NCBI GenBank assembly: GCA_029204225.1
Contig: MU836403.1
Location: forward strand, 1-29,503
Direction: 5' to 3'
Source of the DNA: Diphasiastrum complanatum
Taxonomy: Eukaryota > Streptophyta > Lycopodiopsida > Lycopodiales > Lycopodiaceae
DNA: 29,503 nucleotides
Shown: piece after piece, positions 14,601 through 24,410 of the stretch
Position numbering within the stretch: position 1 is the stretch's first letter
Layout: each line of letters starts with the position of its first letter
The notes under the pieces: model-generated
The model's database searches: none
Seen by the model: only the letters and a program-made list of their open reading frames with translations
What the model was told of the DNA's origin: nothing
Translations under genes and position numbers: made by a program

Positions 14601-17600
14601 TAGTGGTACAACACTACGGTCCTCATGTAGCATAATCGAAAGGCTCTAAGAGCCACCTCTAGCCACCACACCCTCCACCTCAACACTAATACCCTCTAAG
14701 CCTTCCTTACAAGATCCCGCACCAGCAAGACCATCCAAGGCTTTTAAAATGACCATGCATGCCCATTGCCAAGGAGTAGGAGAAGAGGGCATTGCACATG
14801 CACTCTTTCAGGAAGACATTGTCAGAGTTGAGGTAAGAGACGATGGTACTCCACAGCAGCAGGGAACATGAGAAAAAATGACATGTCCATGAGCTACAAA
14901 TCTAGAGTTTCCTCGCAATAGAAAGCCCAGGATATTTCACAGACTTCATCCCAAATACATTGGCAAAACCATTCCAACCATGCTTTGCGCATAGCATTGA
15001 TGCTGGTGGTTAAGATACCAGAGTATAAATATCAAAATATGAAGTTAATCATTCAAGAGGGAGACACTAAAACCGTAGTGTCCTAGGACATTGGGCACCT
15101 AATTGGATTGATCCATTTTACAAACAGCATGAAAAAATGTTGCATTTGTCACTACTCGTTCAGATAGTACAGTGCTTGCATTGTTTGTAGCGTGACCAGT
15201 CATCAGTTTTAGAAACCCGTTTGCTTATGTGTTAAGTGTTTTGAAGATGCCCCTTCCTCGTTTGGTAGTTAATGAATAGCACCATCCAGGCCTAATTTGG
15301 GAAAGGAGATCAAATGTATTGTACTCGGCCTTCATTCTAGGATTATACAGAGAAGATACTTACCTAGTTGAGACCTTTTCTAAGGTTGACAAGGATTGTG
15401 TGTCAAATTCAAAGGCCTAGCTATGGAGTATCATAACAGCATAGTAAGCACACTATGAAAGCTTCAGAAAACCAGCTATGGAGTAGAACACAAAAGCAAG
15501 AGAGAGAGGACTTCAAAGCTCACACAACATGAATGAATATTCAAAGTGTAGTAGGGCGTGGAAACCCCTCCAAAGTTTGGGCTACATATAGCATGTTATG
15601 TATAGAGGTGGTGCCTTGCTAATTCTAGCTCTAGAACCCACATGGGTCCTTAACCTACTTGATTTACTTGCCTAATTAGCACAAGTGGGGTGTACTATGT
15701 ACATAAATGTTTTACCCCCATGTCTTATGCACAACTTACAAGTTACAAGTATACAAGCCTTAAGGGGCAAAATAGGCATTTATTTCAACATTGTGGACAC
15801 AGACGGACCACCATGGGAGTTTTATACAATTCGATGGATCATATGGTGGAGGGTTTCAGGGCATGTATCATCATAAATCCTTTATGAAGACCAGTTGTGT
15901 GAAGGATTTATGTACGGAGGGTTGGGAGATAAAGCAGTCACCTCTGCATGCTATTGACTATGTATTGCATCCAATGTGGTTGAGGATGAGGCAGCAAGCG
16001 AATGAGGAGGATGAATACATGCAGCTGCAGCTGCATGGACACTATGTTCTTCCCTGTGGTTGATGTGTCACAAGGTGGTAGGTCCATACATGTTCCTCTA
16101 TGGGCAACATATGAGCAGTTTGAGAGTTCTGAAAGCTCATCTCATTTGGTGTTTTGCAGTGTTCCAGGCATGGAACACCATTCTAAAGCAGCTTAGAGTT
16201 TACTGAATGTTTCGCTTTTGAAATGTTCATGGTTCAGGTTTCAAATGGTTCCAATGTTGAACGATTTCAGCACCAAGGATGCAGATTCTTTTCAGGTCTT
16301 GTACAGTGCATGATTTCTTCTTTCCATTATAAAATTTTGCTCAATATTGTACAGTAACACCATCATCAAATCCCTTAAAAAATATGGAAAAAAAAAAGTT
16401 GTTCTGATCAGAACAAGGCGAAAGCCCCATGTTCCAAACAGAATGCAGTTCAAGACAACAATCAGAAAGAGCTTGTTCTGCAGTTCCCAAACTAAGCATC
16501 TGCTACTACTTTGTTCTGTACGACCCTCTTTGGCTTTATGATACCGAACTTTCCTGCTCAGAAAATGAATGCAGATGGCATCTTAAAGTCCCCTAAACTG
16601 GGGGTTTTACACACATTTTCATCTCATAGTGAAATAGACACTAAATTGTGGCACATTCTGGACGATATCCCTGTACAACATCCTATTGATCTCAGTTGTA
16701 AATTCCTGCCCTTTATACCTCTAAGACAAAGACAATGATTACTACAAGGTAAGCAAAGGCCCATATGATGGACATGGCAGAAATTATAACAAGATATTTC
16801 AAACCGTCCTTCTGACATTCAATCCTGTATGTGATGTTCGCACCAACCATGTTACTTCATCCTACTTTCATGATAAGCTGGATATCCAAGACCATACAAA
16901 TCAAAAAACATATGACTTTACACACACTCACATAAATGCACAAACCATTCCTACCGAGTTAGATGCATGCTTACTATTCGTGAGATTTTGTAACATGCTA
17001 ACTTTCCAGGAAAAAACCCAGTACTCAATAGCAAACAGGAAAAATCTTAATTCCATGTGTGAAACTGGTAATGTTTCCATTCTGAGATGCTAGGAATAAG
17101 ATCATCACTCCTAAAGTAGGCTTTTCCACTATTGTAGAGTCACCAAGAGCTCTTAATCACATGGTAAACGGTAAGTTGATTTTATACAACCAAGCTGTTT
17201 CAAATTATTCCTATTTGGACATAAGCGAGTTGCATTTAGGTAATCGAATGCATGTCACGGCTGTGCTTTGATTTTACGTCACATCAAGGTAACGACTGTT
17301 ATTTTGTTTTTACTTCATGTAAGCACGATGAAGTGCATAAAACGCATGACCAATTCCTTGGCTATTACCAACACTCATAAATATCTAAAGTACATGGTCT
17401 GCAAAAGGAGAAAGGGTGCCAGCATACACAATAGATAGCATCCATCTTCCATATGGAGATCAACAGGGGAAAATTTCATGAGAATGCATGAAAAGAAATG
17501 ACTTATAGGATTGCAAGTACTAAAAGGCGGGATTGCCCTGGTGGGAACAATCCTTACGATCAACTTCAAATGTTGCACTGTTAACATCCCCAGCAAGCAT

Positions 17601-20600
17601 ATAGCAGCTTTACCCACCAAAACGAATTTCGAATAATGAGTTGATATAGAGAAAACAAAATATTATGGTACTCCAGCATAGCTTCAATAAACTAAAGTCT
17701 CATAGAAAAACATTGAGAGCTAAAAGAACTGGATTACAGATTATACGGGATTAAAGAGTGTAAGAATACAAAGAGGAAGTACACCCAGACAGAAGAAAGT
17801 GAGGGTTCCTAGACACCATGTTTTTTAAGTTGTTGAGTTCCTGTAACATGGAACATGAGGTATAGAATGGCTAATGCAGCCTTTCCTGTTCGTACATGCT
17901 TCTTGTCTGGTTGAATTTTATGGACCTGTTAATCTAAACTCTCAAACTTTACTATATGTCCTTTTCCAACAGCACGTACGCATATTGATGAATATACCAA
18001 AAGGGTCTCGAGAGGCGGCATATGACACTAGTACTAAACACTTCCATTTTCAAGAACAAGAGCTCCGTACATAGGTATCACCAATTAAGGTGGAAACCTT
18101 AATACGCAACCGAGTAACATTTTTCAGATTCTACACATACAGTTAACATTATCCAGACTGGCTGATAATTTTTCCAAGGGGCCTTCAGTAAATGGCGCCC
18201 AGAGTTAACAGAGTGTAGCACAGACGAGATTAACTTGGTGTGCAGCTTCCATTGATGTGCGCCATCAAAAGATCATGTTTAGACTGAAATTACTCTACCT
18301 TTTCCATCATTGGATTTCCTTTACCATGATTATTAGTATATTTTGATGGTAAGAAGAAACAAGCTAAACCTGCACTTACAATACATTATGCAATACCAAA
18401 AACTACATTCTCCCTTTTGCCTATTCCGATTCTTTTACCTGAAGTAAAACTATTTTGAACTCTTTTACATACAGCTACACTACTTTACATTCACTTTCCC
18501 TCATTCATCCCAATCGCATCACAAAATAATACCACATGTCTATAGACATCAATAACATTTCGAGGAAAAACATACGCGCAAATCACTCAGTTTTTCACGA
18601 ATTTGCATGTAGCCCAAATGCAGTTTTCCACCAAAATGATCAGCCAATCGACGATCACTGCAAAATTTCAGACACAAGCCAAACAATTTACAATTTTAAG
18701 CAAGCTTTATTGAGGAAAACGTTGCAGCTTGTCAAATTCAGGAAAAAGTACTAGAAATTTCACATACAAGATTGATCCATCAAGAAAATTAATGATAAAG
18801 ACATCAACGTTCCTGAATGCCTGAGACGACCAACTACTACCAGCAGAAATGAAAGAATCAAACAACACAGGAAAAGTAAAACTGATGAGAGAGTATTGAA
18901 TGATGATGTGATTAACAATATTTCACTCAATTATCAGATTCCTACTACCTGTCATAGATACTGAGAAAAGCTCCACATATATCACACACCCGAAGTTTCT
19001 GATCAGTCTGCGATGTGCGACAGTCTGTTAGTTTATTGCTTCAGTTTGTTCTCACACATCTCAATCATTTTACTCCACGACTGCTGATTATTCCACAATT
19101 ACTGCTAGGTTATACAGTGCAATAAGAGAAGTCATTATGCTGAAACGTACAGCTCTTTTTTCCTGAGAGCTGAAGCCTGTAAATGCCTTCTTCAAATCAG
19201 ATAGAGTCTTAACAACTGACAAACCAAAAATTCCAGTGAGGTAGAACCCACTTACAGTCAATTTTAGCATTTTTAGCCTATGATAATATTACCTTGAGTT
19301 ACTTGTTCAGCTTTCATCAGAGTCTCAGATAAAATTCCTTGAGCTACTTATTCAACATTTTCTTTGGTTGATAGTAGTTCACTTCTGCAGCTAGATTTTC
19401 AACCCAACTCCCTTCCTACCACAAAAAAACGAGAAAGGTTCCCCAAACATGACAACGAACTGGTACAAGGATGTCCCTTTTGTGGTGTCTAATATCTGAG
19501 AAGCTCAAATTGACTACGATGAAGATTTCCTATAAAGTGAGAAATTCACCACGTAAAAGTAACATTCTCATGATATGTCAAAATGTTGTCAACGTTCCAA
19601 AGAAGCTCCTATACAAAACCTTTGCATTTTAATGTTTATATAGTTGTGTTTTCAAAAGGCTAGCCTGTAGCTTCCTGCAATTACTGTAGTCGAATTGCTG
19701 CTGTGTTCTCTCTTTCTTTGCACATTTACGTTAGAATAGGGGAACAGCTCTGGAATAACCAAAATACCATATTCATGATAGGAAGCCCTCTCAAATTTAA
19801 AAAACACGAAACGCGTATGAAACGTCTGGTTCAGGTTCGAAACGGGAAAAAAATTTAGGGTTTTTTTTTTGAAAATGTGTTTTTGAGGGTTTTTGGGGTT
19901 TACAGAGGTCATAGAAAGTCTATTAACAAGTAGATACATCCAATTTCATGAGAATGCTATAGAGAATGCAATTTCAAGAGGAGAAGCTGTGTATGGTGAC
20001 TATGGTCACTTTCCTCAGATACTTTCTCGAAACTATGAAAGACCCAAACTTGTCAATAGATTGTGACAGATGATAAACACAGATGTTGCTGGACGGATTC
20101 TGAACTTCTGTAAGGTAATCAGCGTATGATTCTTAACAACAAATTGAAACAGTAAGCTCCTGCAAATGCTATGGCATCAAGCAAGGAAAGGAGCACTTCG
20201 AGATTTGAAATATGTGTGCTTTGCTAGCAGATATAACATTTGAACTTGACTTTTACTTAACTTCTCTCATCGTTGAAAAGGCTCCCTTCAACTCCAGGAA
20301 TCAAGCTCTTTCTGGATTCTTCATTTGCGGACATCAGCCTCTACGAAATACTATTCTCTTGAGCCTTTTAAAAGTGTTCAATTTCCTCTCATCAAGATAT
20401 TTTACATCAAACACTCTGTTAAAACTATTCAGCACAACAAATGACTGCCCTTTGTTAGATACCCCATCGTCGGATCCAGTCATTGCTAAGACACAATCAG
20501 GTGACGAACACCTCGTTACTGCCCATGCACTGGAGCCATAGACCACCATCAAGCAAGCTTGCATCTCCGATAAGCCAAGGTGTCCCACACCACCGTACCT

Positions 20601-21279
20601 TACCCTCGACCCTCACCTACCTTCATCATGAGGCCTAGATTAGCGTCCCGACCTAACCACCCATGGAGGAGCTCTTCATTATCCAAGAGAGAATGAATGA
20701 CAAACTCTAGGAGATCCACTTCTATATACATAGTCCAAGTGGGGTCACCTCCAGCCAAAGGGATCACGTCTGACAACACGCTTCAGTTGCACACTGATGC
20801 GAGTCCATATCAAAGGGTCACCTCATGCCAATAGGAAATTGACACGTGGCACCAAACTGACCTATAGCTCCAGACCAGTGTTCTGTCCCATAGAATGAGA
20901 CCGTCACCTCAGGTATTCCATTACGTGCCCTTGTGGGTAGAAGTTTTGCTAAACCATTACAAATTTATAAAGTTCATAGAGAGATCATTGGCATCTTTCA
21001 TCTACTCCCAGGGGACGCAAAACAAGTCATGGTTGAAGATGAACAAAAGACTTTTGCTAACTCAAAAACGATCATGAATATATAACTGGATAAGAACTGA
21101 AATAGTGATCCAGAATCTATCAATAATTTTAACAATTAGCACAAGGAGAGAAACTTTATTTGTGCACAAATCTAGACTGCGCATGGGCAAAACTTTTATC
21201 CATATCTAACACTTACAAATCGGGCATCCTGCTGAACCAACTTGGATGGATCAGTGACTGCCTCCGGTCTTGGAACAAG
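5630..21279 (-). CDS. LUC7: LUC7-type U1 snRNP splicing factor, C-terminal half
   Basis: LUC7 proteins associate with the U1 snRNP in the nucleus and stabilise pairing between U1 and the 5' splice site. Eight minus-strand exons were assembled: 21279-21217, 19007-18949, 18657-18576, 9120-9065, 8914-8699, 7374-7276, 5936-5931, 5654-5630. They give 201 codons plus stop, every junction is GT-AG and every phase agrees. In order they encode the linker end (PRPEAVTDPSKLVQQDARF), the second zinc finger (VCDIC, later DH...LH) with DRRLADHFGGKLHLGYMQ, a charged helix (REKLSDLREERIQTRKLERE), an RE/RD tail, an RS block and TDGRAKI. The finger sequence fits the plant LUC7A/LUC7B type rather than LUC7RL. 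Plant LUC7A is about 400 residues, so the first half, including the first zinc finger, is missing and presumably lies beyond the window. Introns contain antisense transposon debris. Confidence 0.93.
5931..5936 (-). CDS. LUC7: LUC7 six-nucleotide microexon (GCAACG)
   Basis: Six nucleotides lie between a strong acceptor (CTTTTTCCTTTGCAG) and a strong donor (GTGAGTATAC). In the reading phase they add Gln and complete Arg codons on either side (AG|G CAA CG|C). The length is a multiple of three, so inclusion or skipping both keep the final exon in frame (Tyr-Arg-Gln-Arg-Thr versus Tyr-Ser-Thr). It is inferred from splice signals only. Confidence 0.6.
5937..7275 (-). other. LUC7: LUC7 intron (1.34 kb)
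   Basis: AT-rich GT-AG intron between the RS exon and the microexon. I see no second gene, transposon domain or RNA gene in it. Short open frames here are chance. Confidence 0.75.
7276..7374 (-). CDS. LUC7: LUC7 exon, RS domain
   Basis: This 99-nt exon completes an Arg codon (CG|G) and encodes SHSRDRSRERSRGHSRERSR and more RS/RE repeats, ending GDRY plus AG. Serines in this context are the usual targets of SR-protein kinases (family knowledge). The acceptor is TTAATGTAG and the donor is ACAG|GTTTGT. The phase matches both neighbours. Confidence 0.92.
7375..8698 (-). other. LUC7: LUC7 intron (1.32 kb)
   Basis: AT-rich GT-AG intron between the RE/RD exon and the RS exon. The only structure noticed is a local tandem duplication at about 7839-7986. 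No coding content is recognised. Confidence 0.75.
7839..7986 (+). repeat. ~74-bp tandem duplication in intron
   Basis: Two adjacent copies begin TTTAGATGCACC (about 7839 and 7913). They share TAAATAGC..AAAAATT and GTCCCTCTCTTTTTCTTG before GTATGCAT or GCATGCAT. The copies differ by small substitutions and indels. The CCCTCTCTTTTTCTTG tract resembles a pyrimidine tract on the plus strand, but the host gene is on the minus strand. Confidence 0.8.
8699..8914 (-). CDS. LUC7: LUC7 exon, RE/RD-rich tail
   Basis: This 216-nt exon begins VRERGPSKDRERERERG, continues as alternating Arg-Glu and Arg-Asp dipeptides, and ends DLESRGHK plus two bases. Such RE/RD tails are typical of LUC7 and other splicing factors and mediate weak protein and RNA contacts in the spliceosome. 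The acceptor is CTGTGGTAG and the donor is ACG|GTGAAT. If the exon were not spliced at this donor, a TGA would follow immediately. Confidence 0.93.
9065..9120 (-). CDS. LUC7: LUC7 exon, charged helix after finger
   Basis: This 56-nt exon encodes EERIQTRKLERERDAEDE plus two bases. It continues REKLSDLR into the basic/acidic helix that in plant LUC7A reads like QEERNKRRK. The acceptor is ATATGCAG and the donor is AAAA|GTAAAT. The split codon AA|G gives Lys. Confidence 0.92.
11308..11822. mobile_element. MITE-like element with CAAGGTT ends
   Basis: A 515-bp segment starts CAAGGTTGCA and ends with the near-inverse TGAAACCTTG. Both subterminal regions are GC-rich and palindromic against an AT-rich background: GCGTTCCGGAACGCGATCC on the left; GTTCCGGATCGCACGATCC and GCGGATCGCGATTG on the right. 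The CAAGGTT ends resemble plant hAT-type MITEs (family knowledge). The expected 8-bp target duplication is not visible (ATTGAAAC left, AGTTGGCC right), so exact ends are uncertain. No coding capacity. Confidence 0.55.
11894..11990 (+). repeat. ~54-bp imperfect tandem duplication
   Basis: Two adjacent copies share CAATCT.CAT.TGCTACT, GG.ACTATCAT.TCACAAA and CTCT. It lies just right of the MITE-like element. Local duplication, no apparent function. Confidence 0.7.
12163..12720 (+). pseudogene. Ty3/gypsy RT end-RNase H remnant
   Basis: Plus-strand frames show the end of a gypsy reverse transcriptase and its RNase H. LKHLLTITPFLHFPDTDKK and ILA correspond to the LLT..PIL..PD..K.F.L..DAS block, HEKEILALVHALQ (about 12380-12418) is the classic RNase H start, and a shifted frame continues KWHNYLHH. 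Later DKSKVIADPLSRLP (about 12617-12659) matches the N.VADALSR motif. Frameshifts and loss of the TDAS aspartate show it is dead. It lies in a LUC7 intron, antisense to that gene. Confidence 0.88.
13590..13960 (+). pseudogene. Ty3/gypsy integrase C-terminal remnant
   Basis: The frame 13605-13805 reads LIHQVEGHLQSTQHHCKAIT, then NRHKKYVKFFDCQIVYYLQL, matching the gypsy integrase tail (Q.....L..AQ...K..AD..R....F..GD.V...L.PY). A shifted frame near 13890-13940 reads CNIFHVSLLHAAIREKN, the conserved HNVFHVS.L segment beyond the GPF/Y module. The integrase catalytic core expected between here and the RNase H piece was not found in 12.72-13.59 kb, so it is deleted or decayed. Probably the same copy as the RT/RNase H remnant. 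Confidence 0.72.
15791..16063 (+). pseudogene. Possible hAT transposase fragment
   Basis: A 90-codon frame contains GWEIKQSPLHAIDYVLHPMW, which resembles the hAT pattern W......PLH..AY.LNP.., followed by an acidic QANEEDEYMQ segment. No zinc finger, catalytic DDE context, dimerisation motif or terminal repeats were identified, so it would be a small dead piece in the LUC7 intron, antisense to the host gene. The resemblance is short. Confidence 0.4.
18576..18657 (-). CDS. LUC7: LUC7 exon, second half of zinc finger 2
   Basis: This 82-nt exon encodes DRRLADHFGGKLHLGYMQ followed by IREKLSDLR, the most conserved block of LUC7 proteins, with the two zinc-binding histidines. The acceptor is AAATTTTGCAG and the donor is CGC|GTATGT. 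It was the exon that identified the gene. It ends in phase 0 and joins the next exon across a 9.4-kb intron. Confidence 0.97.
18949..19007 (-). CDS. LUC7: LUC7 exon, first half of zinc finger 2
   Basis: This 59-nt exon reads TDQKLRVCDICGAFLSIYD plus two bases. It holds the two zinc-binding cysteines (C-x2-C) of the second LUC7 finger. The acceptor is ACATCGCAG and the donor is ACAG|GTAGTA. The split codon AG|T restores Ser in YDSDRR, exactly as in the family. Confidence 0.95.
19008..21216 (-). other. LUC7: LUC7 intron (2.2 kb)
   Basis: GT-AG intron (GTAAGT to CGCAG) between the linker exon and the zinc-finger exon. Frames at 19088-19270 (minus), 20212-20541 (plus) and 20334-20588 (minus) show no recognisable domain. 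A GAAACG-rich patch with long T/G runs lies near 19800-19900. No transposon is identifiable. Confidence 0.7.
21217..21279 (-). CDS. LUC7: LUC7 exon, linker before zinc finger 2
   Basis: A 63-nt exon, phase 0 at both ends, encodes 21 residues including PRPEAVTDPSKLVQQDARF. A pyrimidine-rich acceptor (TTGGATTTGGCAG) precedes it and a consensus donor (TTT|GTAAGT) follows. It matches the segment before TDQKLR in plant LUC7A/B. It is the most upstream exon found, and the preceding exon should end in phase 0. Confidence 0.9.
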
Positions 21280-22675
21280 CTGCCAAATCCAACAGAAGCA
21301 AGAAACTTTCAGAAAAGCACAGAGCACAACCAAATAACAAGTGTTTGACAAATCGTTGGTCTAAGTTCGCTAACCATTTAAAAAGGAGCTTTCTTACTTA
21401 AATTAAAAAATAATAATAGCATTCAAATTTCAATTCTAAACAGGCTTCAAGTTTGCATAACAAGTTTTGAGTTGGCAAAACGAATGATCAATAAATTGTT
21501 CAGAAGAGAAATGACTGTTTTTATAAGCTTATATTTTTCTCTACACTGCTATTTAAATCCGAGGTGCAGCTTCCCAAATAGATCAGCTCATTGGAATAAA
21601 GATTTACTTAAAAACGCAAAATTGTTCTCTCATGCAGGTTGTTGGCTGTGGAAACACAAAGAACTTGTGTTCTCATCTTAAAACTATCATGCATCCATGC
21701 ACAATGAATGTACGGGAACCGTTACCGGAACTTACTGAAATGTGGACTCTAAAACCTATTGTGCATGCAGTATGCTACAACATCCCTACTTATGTGATCA
21801 GTGTCCAAGAGTAGGTGTGGATGACTTACATAAAAATACATCTCCACATCAGCTTTCATGCAATCATACAGAGATCAACATCTTGACTTTACATTACTTC
21901 TCCAAAACTGAAGGAAAGACTCGACTCTGATAGTGGCTGGCATTCCAAAAAAAGGGTGAACAGATAAATGCTTCTCAATCAAAGAAAAACATCTAAAAAA
22001 AACCTCCACGTAACATCTTCAGCGTGTTCAAAAAGAACTACAAGCAAAAAAAAGGAAACTGTCAAGTAGAATATGCCGCCAAGGTTGAAATAGTCAGCAT
22101 AAAAAATCATGCCACAACCTGGTCAAACAAAACAAAAACTGCATGCATGCTGATCCAGTTAAGACCCAAACCGTGCAAATAATTTCTATTGGAAAATCCA
22201 AAGAAACCGTAACGGGATTCAAAGATGCATAAAGCCTTTGGCTTATTTCTTTGATATTTCAGGAGTTACTCAGAAATTCACCTCATAATAGAACAATTAA
22301 CAAGTCATGGCTCAGATTAACTTACAGGATACCCAAAGATTTCAAGGACTGACCCACAAGTACCTTGTGAGCAACATATGTCCAAATTCGACCTATATAA
22401 GACTGGTTCCTCAACTTATATTCAGATTGAGTTACGCTTTCCAAGATGCTTGTGAGTCGGGTAGACAGATGATTTATCGTGATGGGCTGCTACGCTACAT
22501 CAACGATAACCCTAGGAGTCCCAGTGCTACGTAATTGGGGCCCCCAGGATAAGGAGCATCCCTGGGCCTTGCCCACACCACCTTCAGATCAGTCTGGAAC
22601 TGTGATATTATACACTCTTCATCCACTGGTGACCCAATTGATTTCATTACTGGACGTGATTTGCTGCTTTTCATG
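21280..22675. other. No recognisable gene; probably intron
   Basis: Lies upstream of the first LUC7 exon found and is probably intronic. I searched the minus strand for the expected upstream coding (KKAEDLGEQGMVDEAQKAL-like) and did not find it. Several plus and minus short frames exist without domains. The last ~200 bases may contain decayed LINE sequence. Confidence 0.55.
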
Positions 22676-22679
22676 GAGA

Positions 22680-24410
22680 ACCACGACAGCCAAGAGAGAG
22701 AACTACCTACTTTCCCAGGGTATAGGGGGATTCAATATATAGGCCAGAGATGAGTAAACGTGGTTCTAGTGTGGTCGCTGGTCTATACAGAGAATCTCTC
22801 ACTCAATCACCGAGTTCATCAGGTATGACGAGTATGCACGCTATATTTGGATCTGCATTGATGGACATGACATTGGTTTGGACAGGGACCTCTTTGTTGT
22901 TGCGTGCTACTTTTCCCCAAAGTCCTCTTCTTTTGCTGAGGATATTGGCTCACGCTATACTAATCTCTCCTTGGATATTGTAAAATTTCCAGAGCGAGGA
23001 CATCTAGTGATGATTTGGAGTTACTAGGATATCAAGTGACAACTTGGGACCTATTAGCTCATGCGGTAAGTACTTATCACAATTGGGTGAAGCCCATGAG
23101 TTAGCCATTTACAATGGACTAGCTTGCTGGCCAGATTTTGGATGGTATACGTGTCATCCTCACACTGGAAATCATAGTGGCGTCGATTACCTCATGGGGT
23201 CAACATCCTCCATCCCTCTCATTTCTGATTTTCATATCCTCCCCACTCTTCTCCCTGATCATTCTTTTCTCTCATTCAATCTTGGTACTCTTGCATCATC
23301 CCATCCATCTTATCAGCCCATACTTGCTCGTGCACTGACGTACACCTTTGACCATTCGTATATGCTGGTCTACCAAAAGTTTCGTGCTTCTTTATTTCAG
23401 CTCTTTCCTCATGATAGTCCATTGGAGTCACAAGCCGCCTTCCTCACCACATCTCTCCACACTGCCACCTCTTTAGCCTTTCCTTCTAAGCCCCACAAAG
23501 GCCAATTAACTCATTCTTTCCCATCTGACTCATTACACCCTCCTTAAAACGATGTGGAATGTCGCTCACTTCACCATCTTGTCACTCATGCACATACGCA
23601 TGCCCCTCACCTCCTCCGTTCCTCTCATCGTTTTTACAATTGTATGCTTCGCCATGAAAAGTGTGCCTAGGGCAGCGTCTCGTTGATCTTCTTTTCAACT
23701 CCTCATCAGGTGCTTTTTGGCGTGATTTCATCCCTCACGCTCCACGTCCTTTCCTAGATGACCTCCATATTTGGGCTAACTATGCTACCATGCTATACAT
23801 TGTCCCTACCAACTAATCCATCTCCATCGCCACTCGTCCATTTGAATTCACCATCTTCACCTCCGATATGGTCATTGCGGCCATTGAGAGACTAAAGGCC
23901 CATAGGGCAAGAGACATCAAGGACCTTGAACTGATTTACTTTCTCCCATCTTGGCCACCCTCCTCAATCACGTTGTTCTCTATGGCTTTTCATCCTCCTG
24001 GTGTTGTTACTCTTCACTGGTCTTATATGAGACAGGTAGCTATTGCTCAACTTGGAAAAGGACATGCTTTCCTTGTTTAGTTGGAAAGATTTTGTACTCC
24101 ATTCGAGACACCTAAGTAATTGTAGATTTCTTGATACCATTGCCACCGCCACAGCTTTAGATGCAGCAGAGCCATAGTGCACAGGTCTTTCCTCATCAGA
24201 CTAGGCTAGTATCACAATATTACAAACTACTATGTTATCCCGTATGATTCGAGCTATGCCCTCTATTCCAAATGAGATTATCCTCGCCGAGTTTGCCAAC
24301 CCCCGTCTACAACTTGTTGTCTTTTTCCAGCTTATCACTTATATCCAGCGAGTTCAAGCATTTAAGATTCAAAGCATAGATATGCATAGATAGCACACTT
24401 ACCTCTTCCC
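22680..24410 (+). pseudogene. LINE ORF2 remnant: endonuclease, part RT, C-terminus
   Basis: An APE-type non-LTR retrotransposon ORF2, broken into at least three frames. Endonuclease: ELPTFPGYRGIQYIG (22700s), RGSSVVAGLYRESLT (frame at 22750), then YDEYARYIWICIDGHD and RDLFVVACYFSPKSSSFAED (frame 22806 to a TAG at 23025). Next is NGLACWPDFGWYTCHPHTG, SGVDYLMGS and PDHSFLSF (frame at 23044). The last carries the Asp-His of the usual SDH active-site motif. The start of RT follows (VIAAIERLKAHRARDIKDLE, about 23868). The frame at 24232-24390 reads MLSRMIRAMPSIPNEIILAE, a LINE ORF2 C-terminal region. The RT palm with its FADD-type motif is absent between them, so the copy has a large internal deletion as well as frameshifts. 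Confidence 0.85.

Larger units (their letters stand above)
9121..18575 (-). other. LUC7: LUC7 large intron (9.46 kb)
   Basis: GT-AG intron between zinc-finger exon 18657-18576 and exon 9120-9065. It contains a MITE-like element (11308-11822), a gypsy remnant (about 12163-13960), a tandem duplication (11894-11990) and a possible hAT fragment (about 15791-16063). The rest (9.1-11.3, 14.0-15.8 and 16.1-18.5 kb) is AT-rich with no recognisable gene. Confidence 0.85.

Noticed and set aside
19088-19270. Minus-strand frame with an acceptor-like start and protein-like LKKAFTGFSSQEKRAVRFS
   Set aside because: It lies inside a LUC7 intron, gives a stop if spliced after the upstream LUC7 exon, and matches no known domain. 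It may be a chance frame, though a cryptic terminal exon cannot be excluded.
20212-20588. Overlapping frames of 109 aa (plus) and 84 aa (minus)
   Set aside because: Neither shows a recognisable domain or splice context, and they overlap each other within a LUC7 intron.
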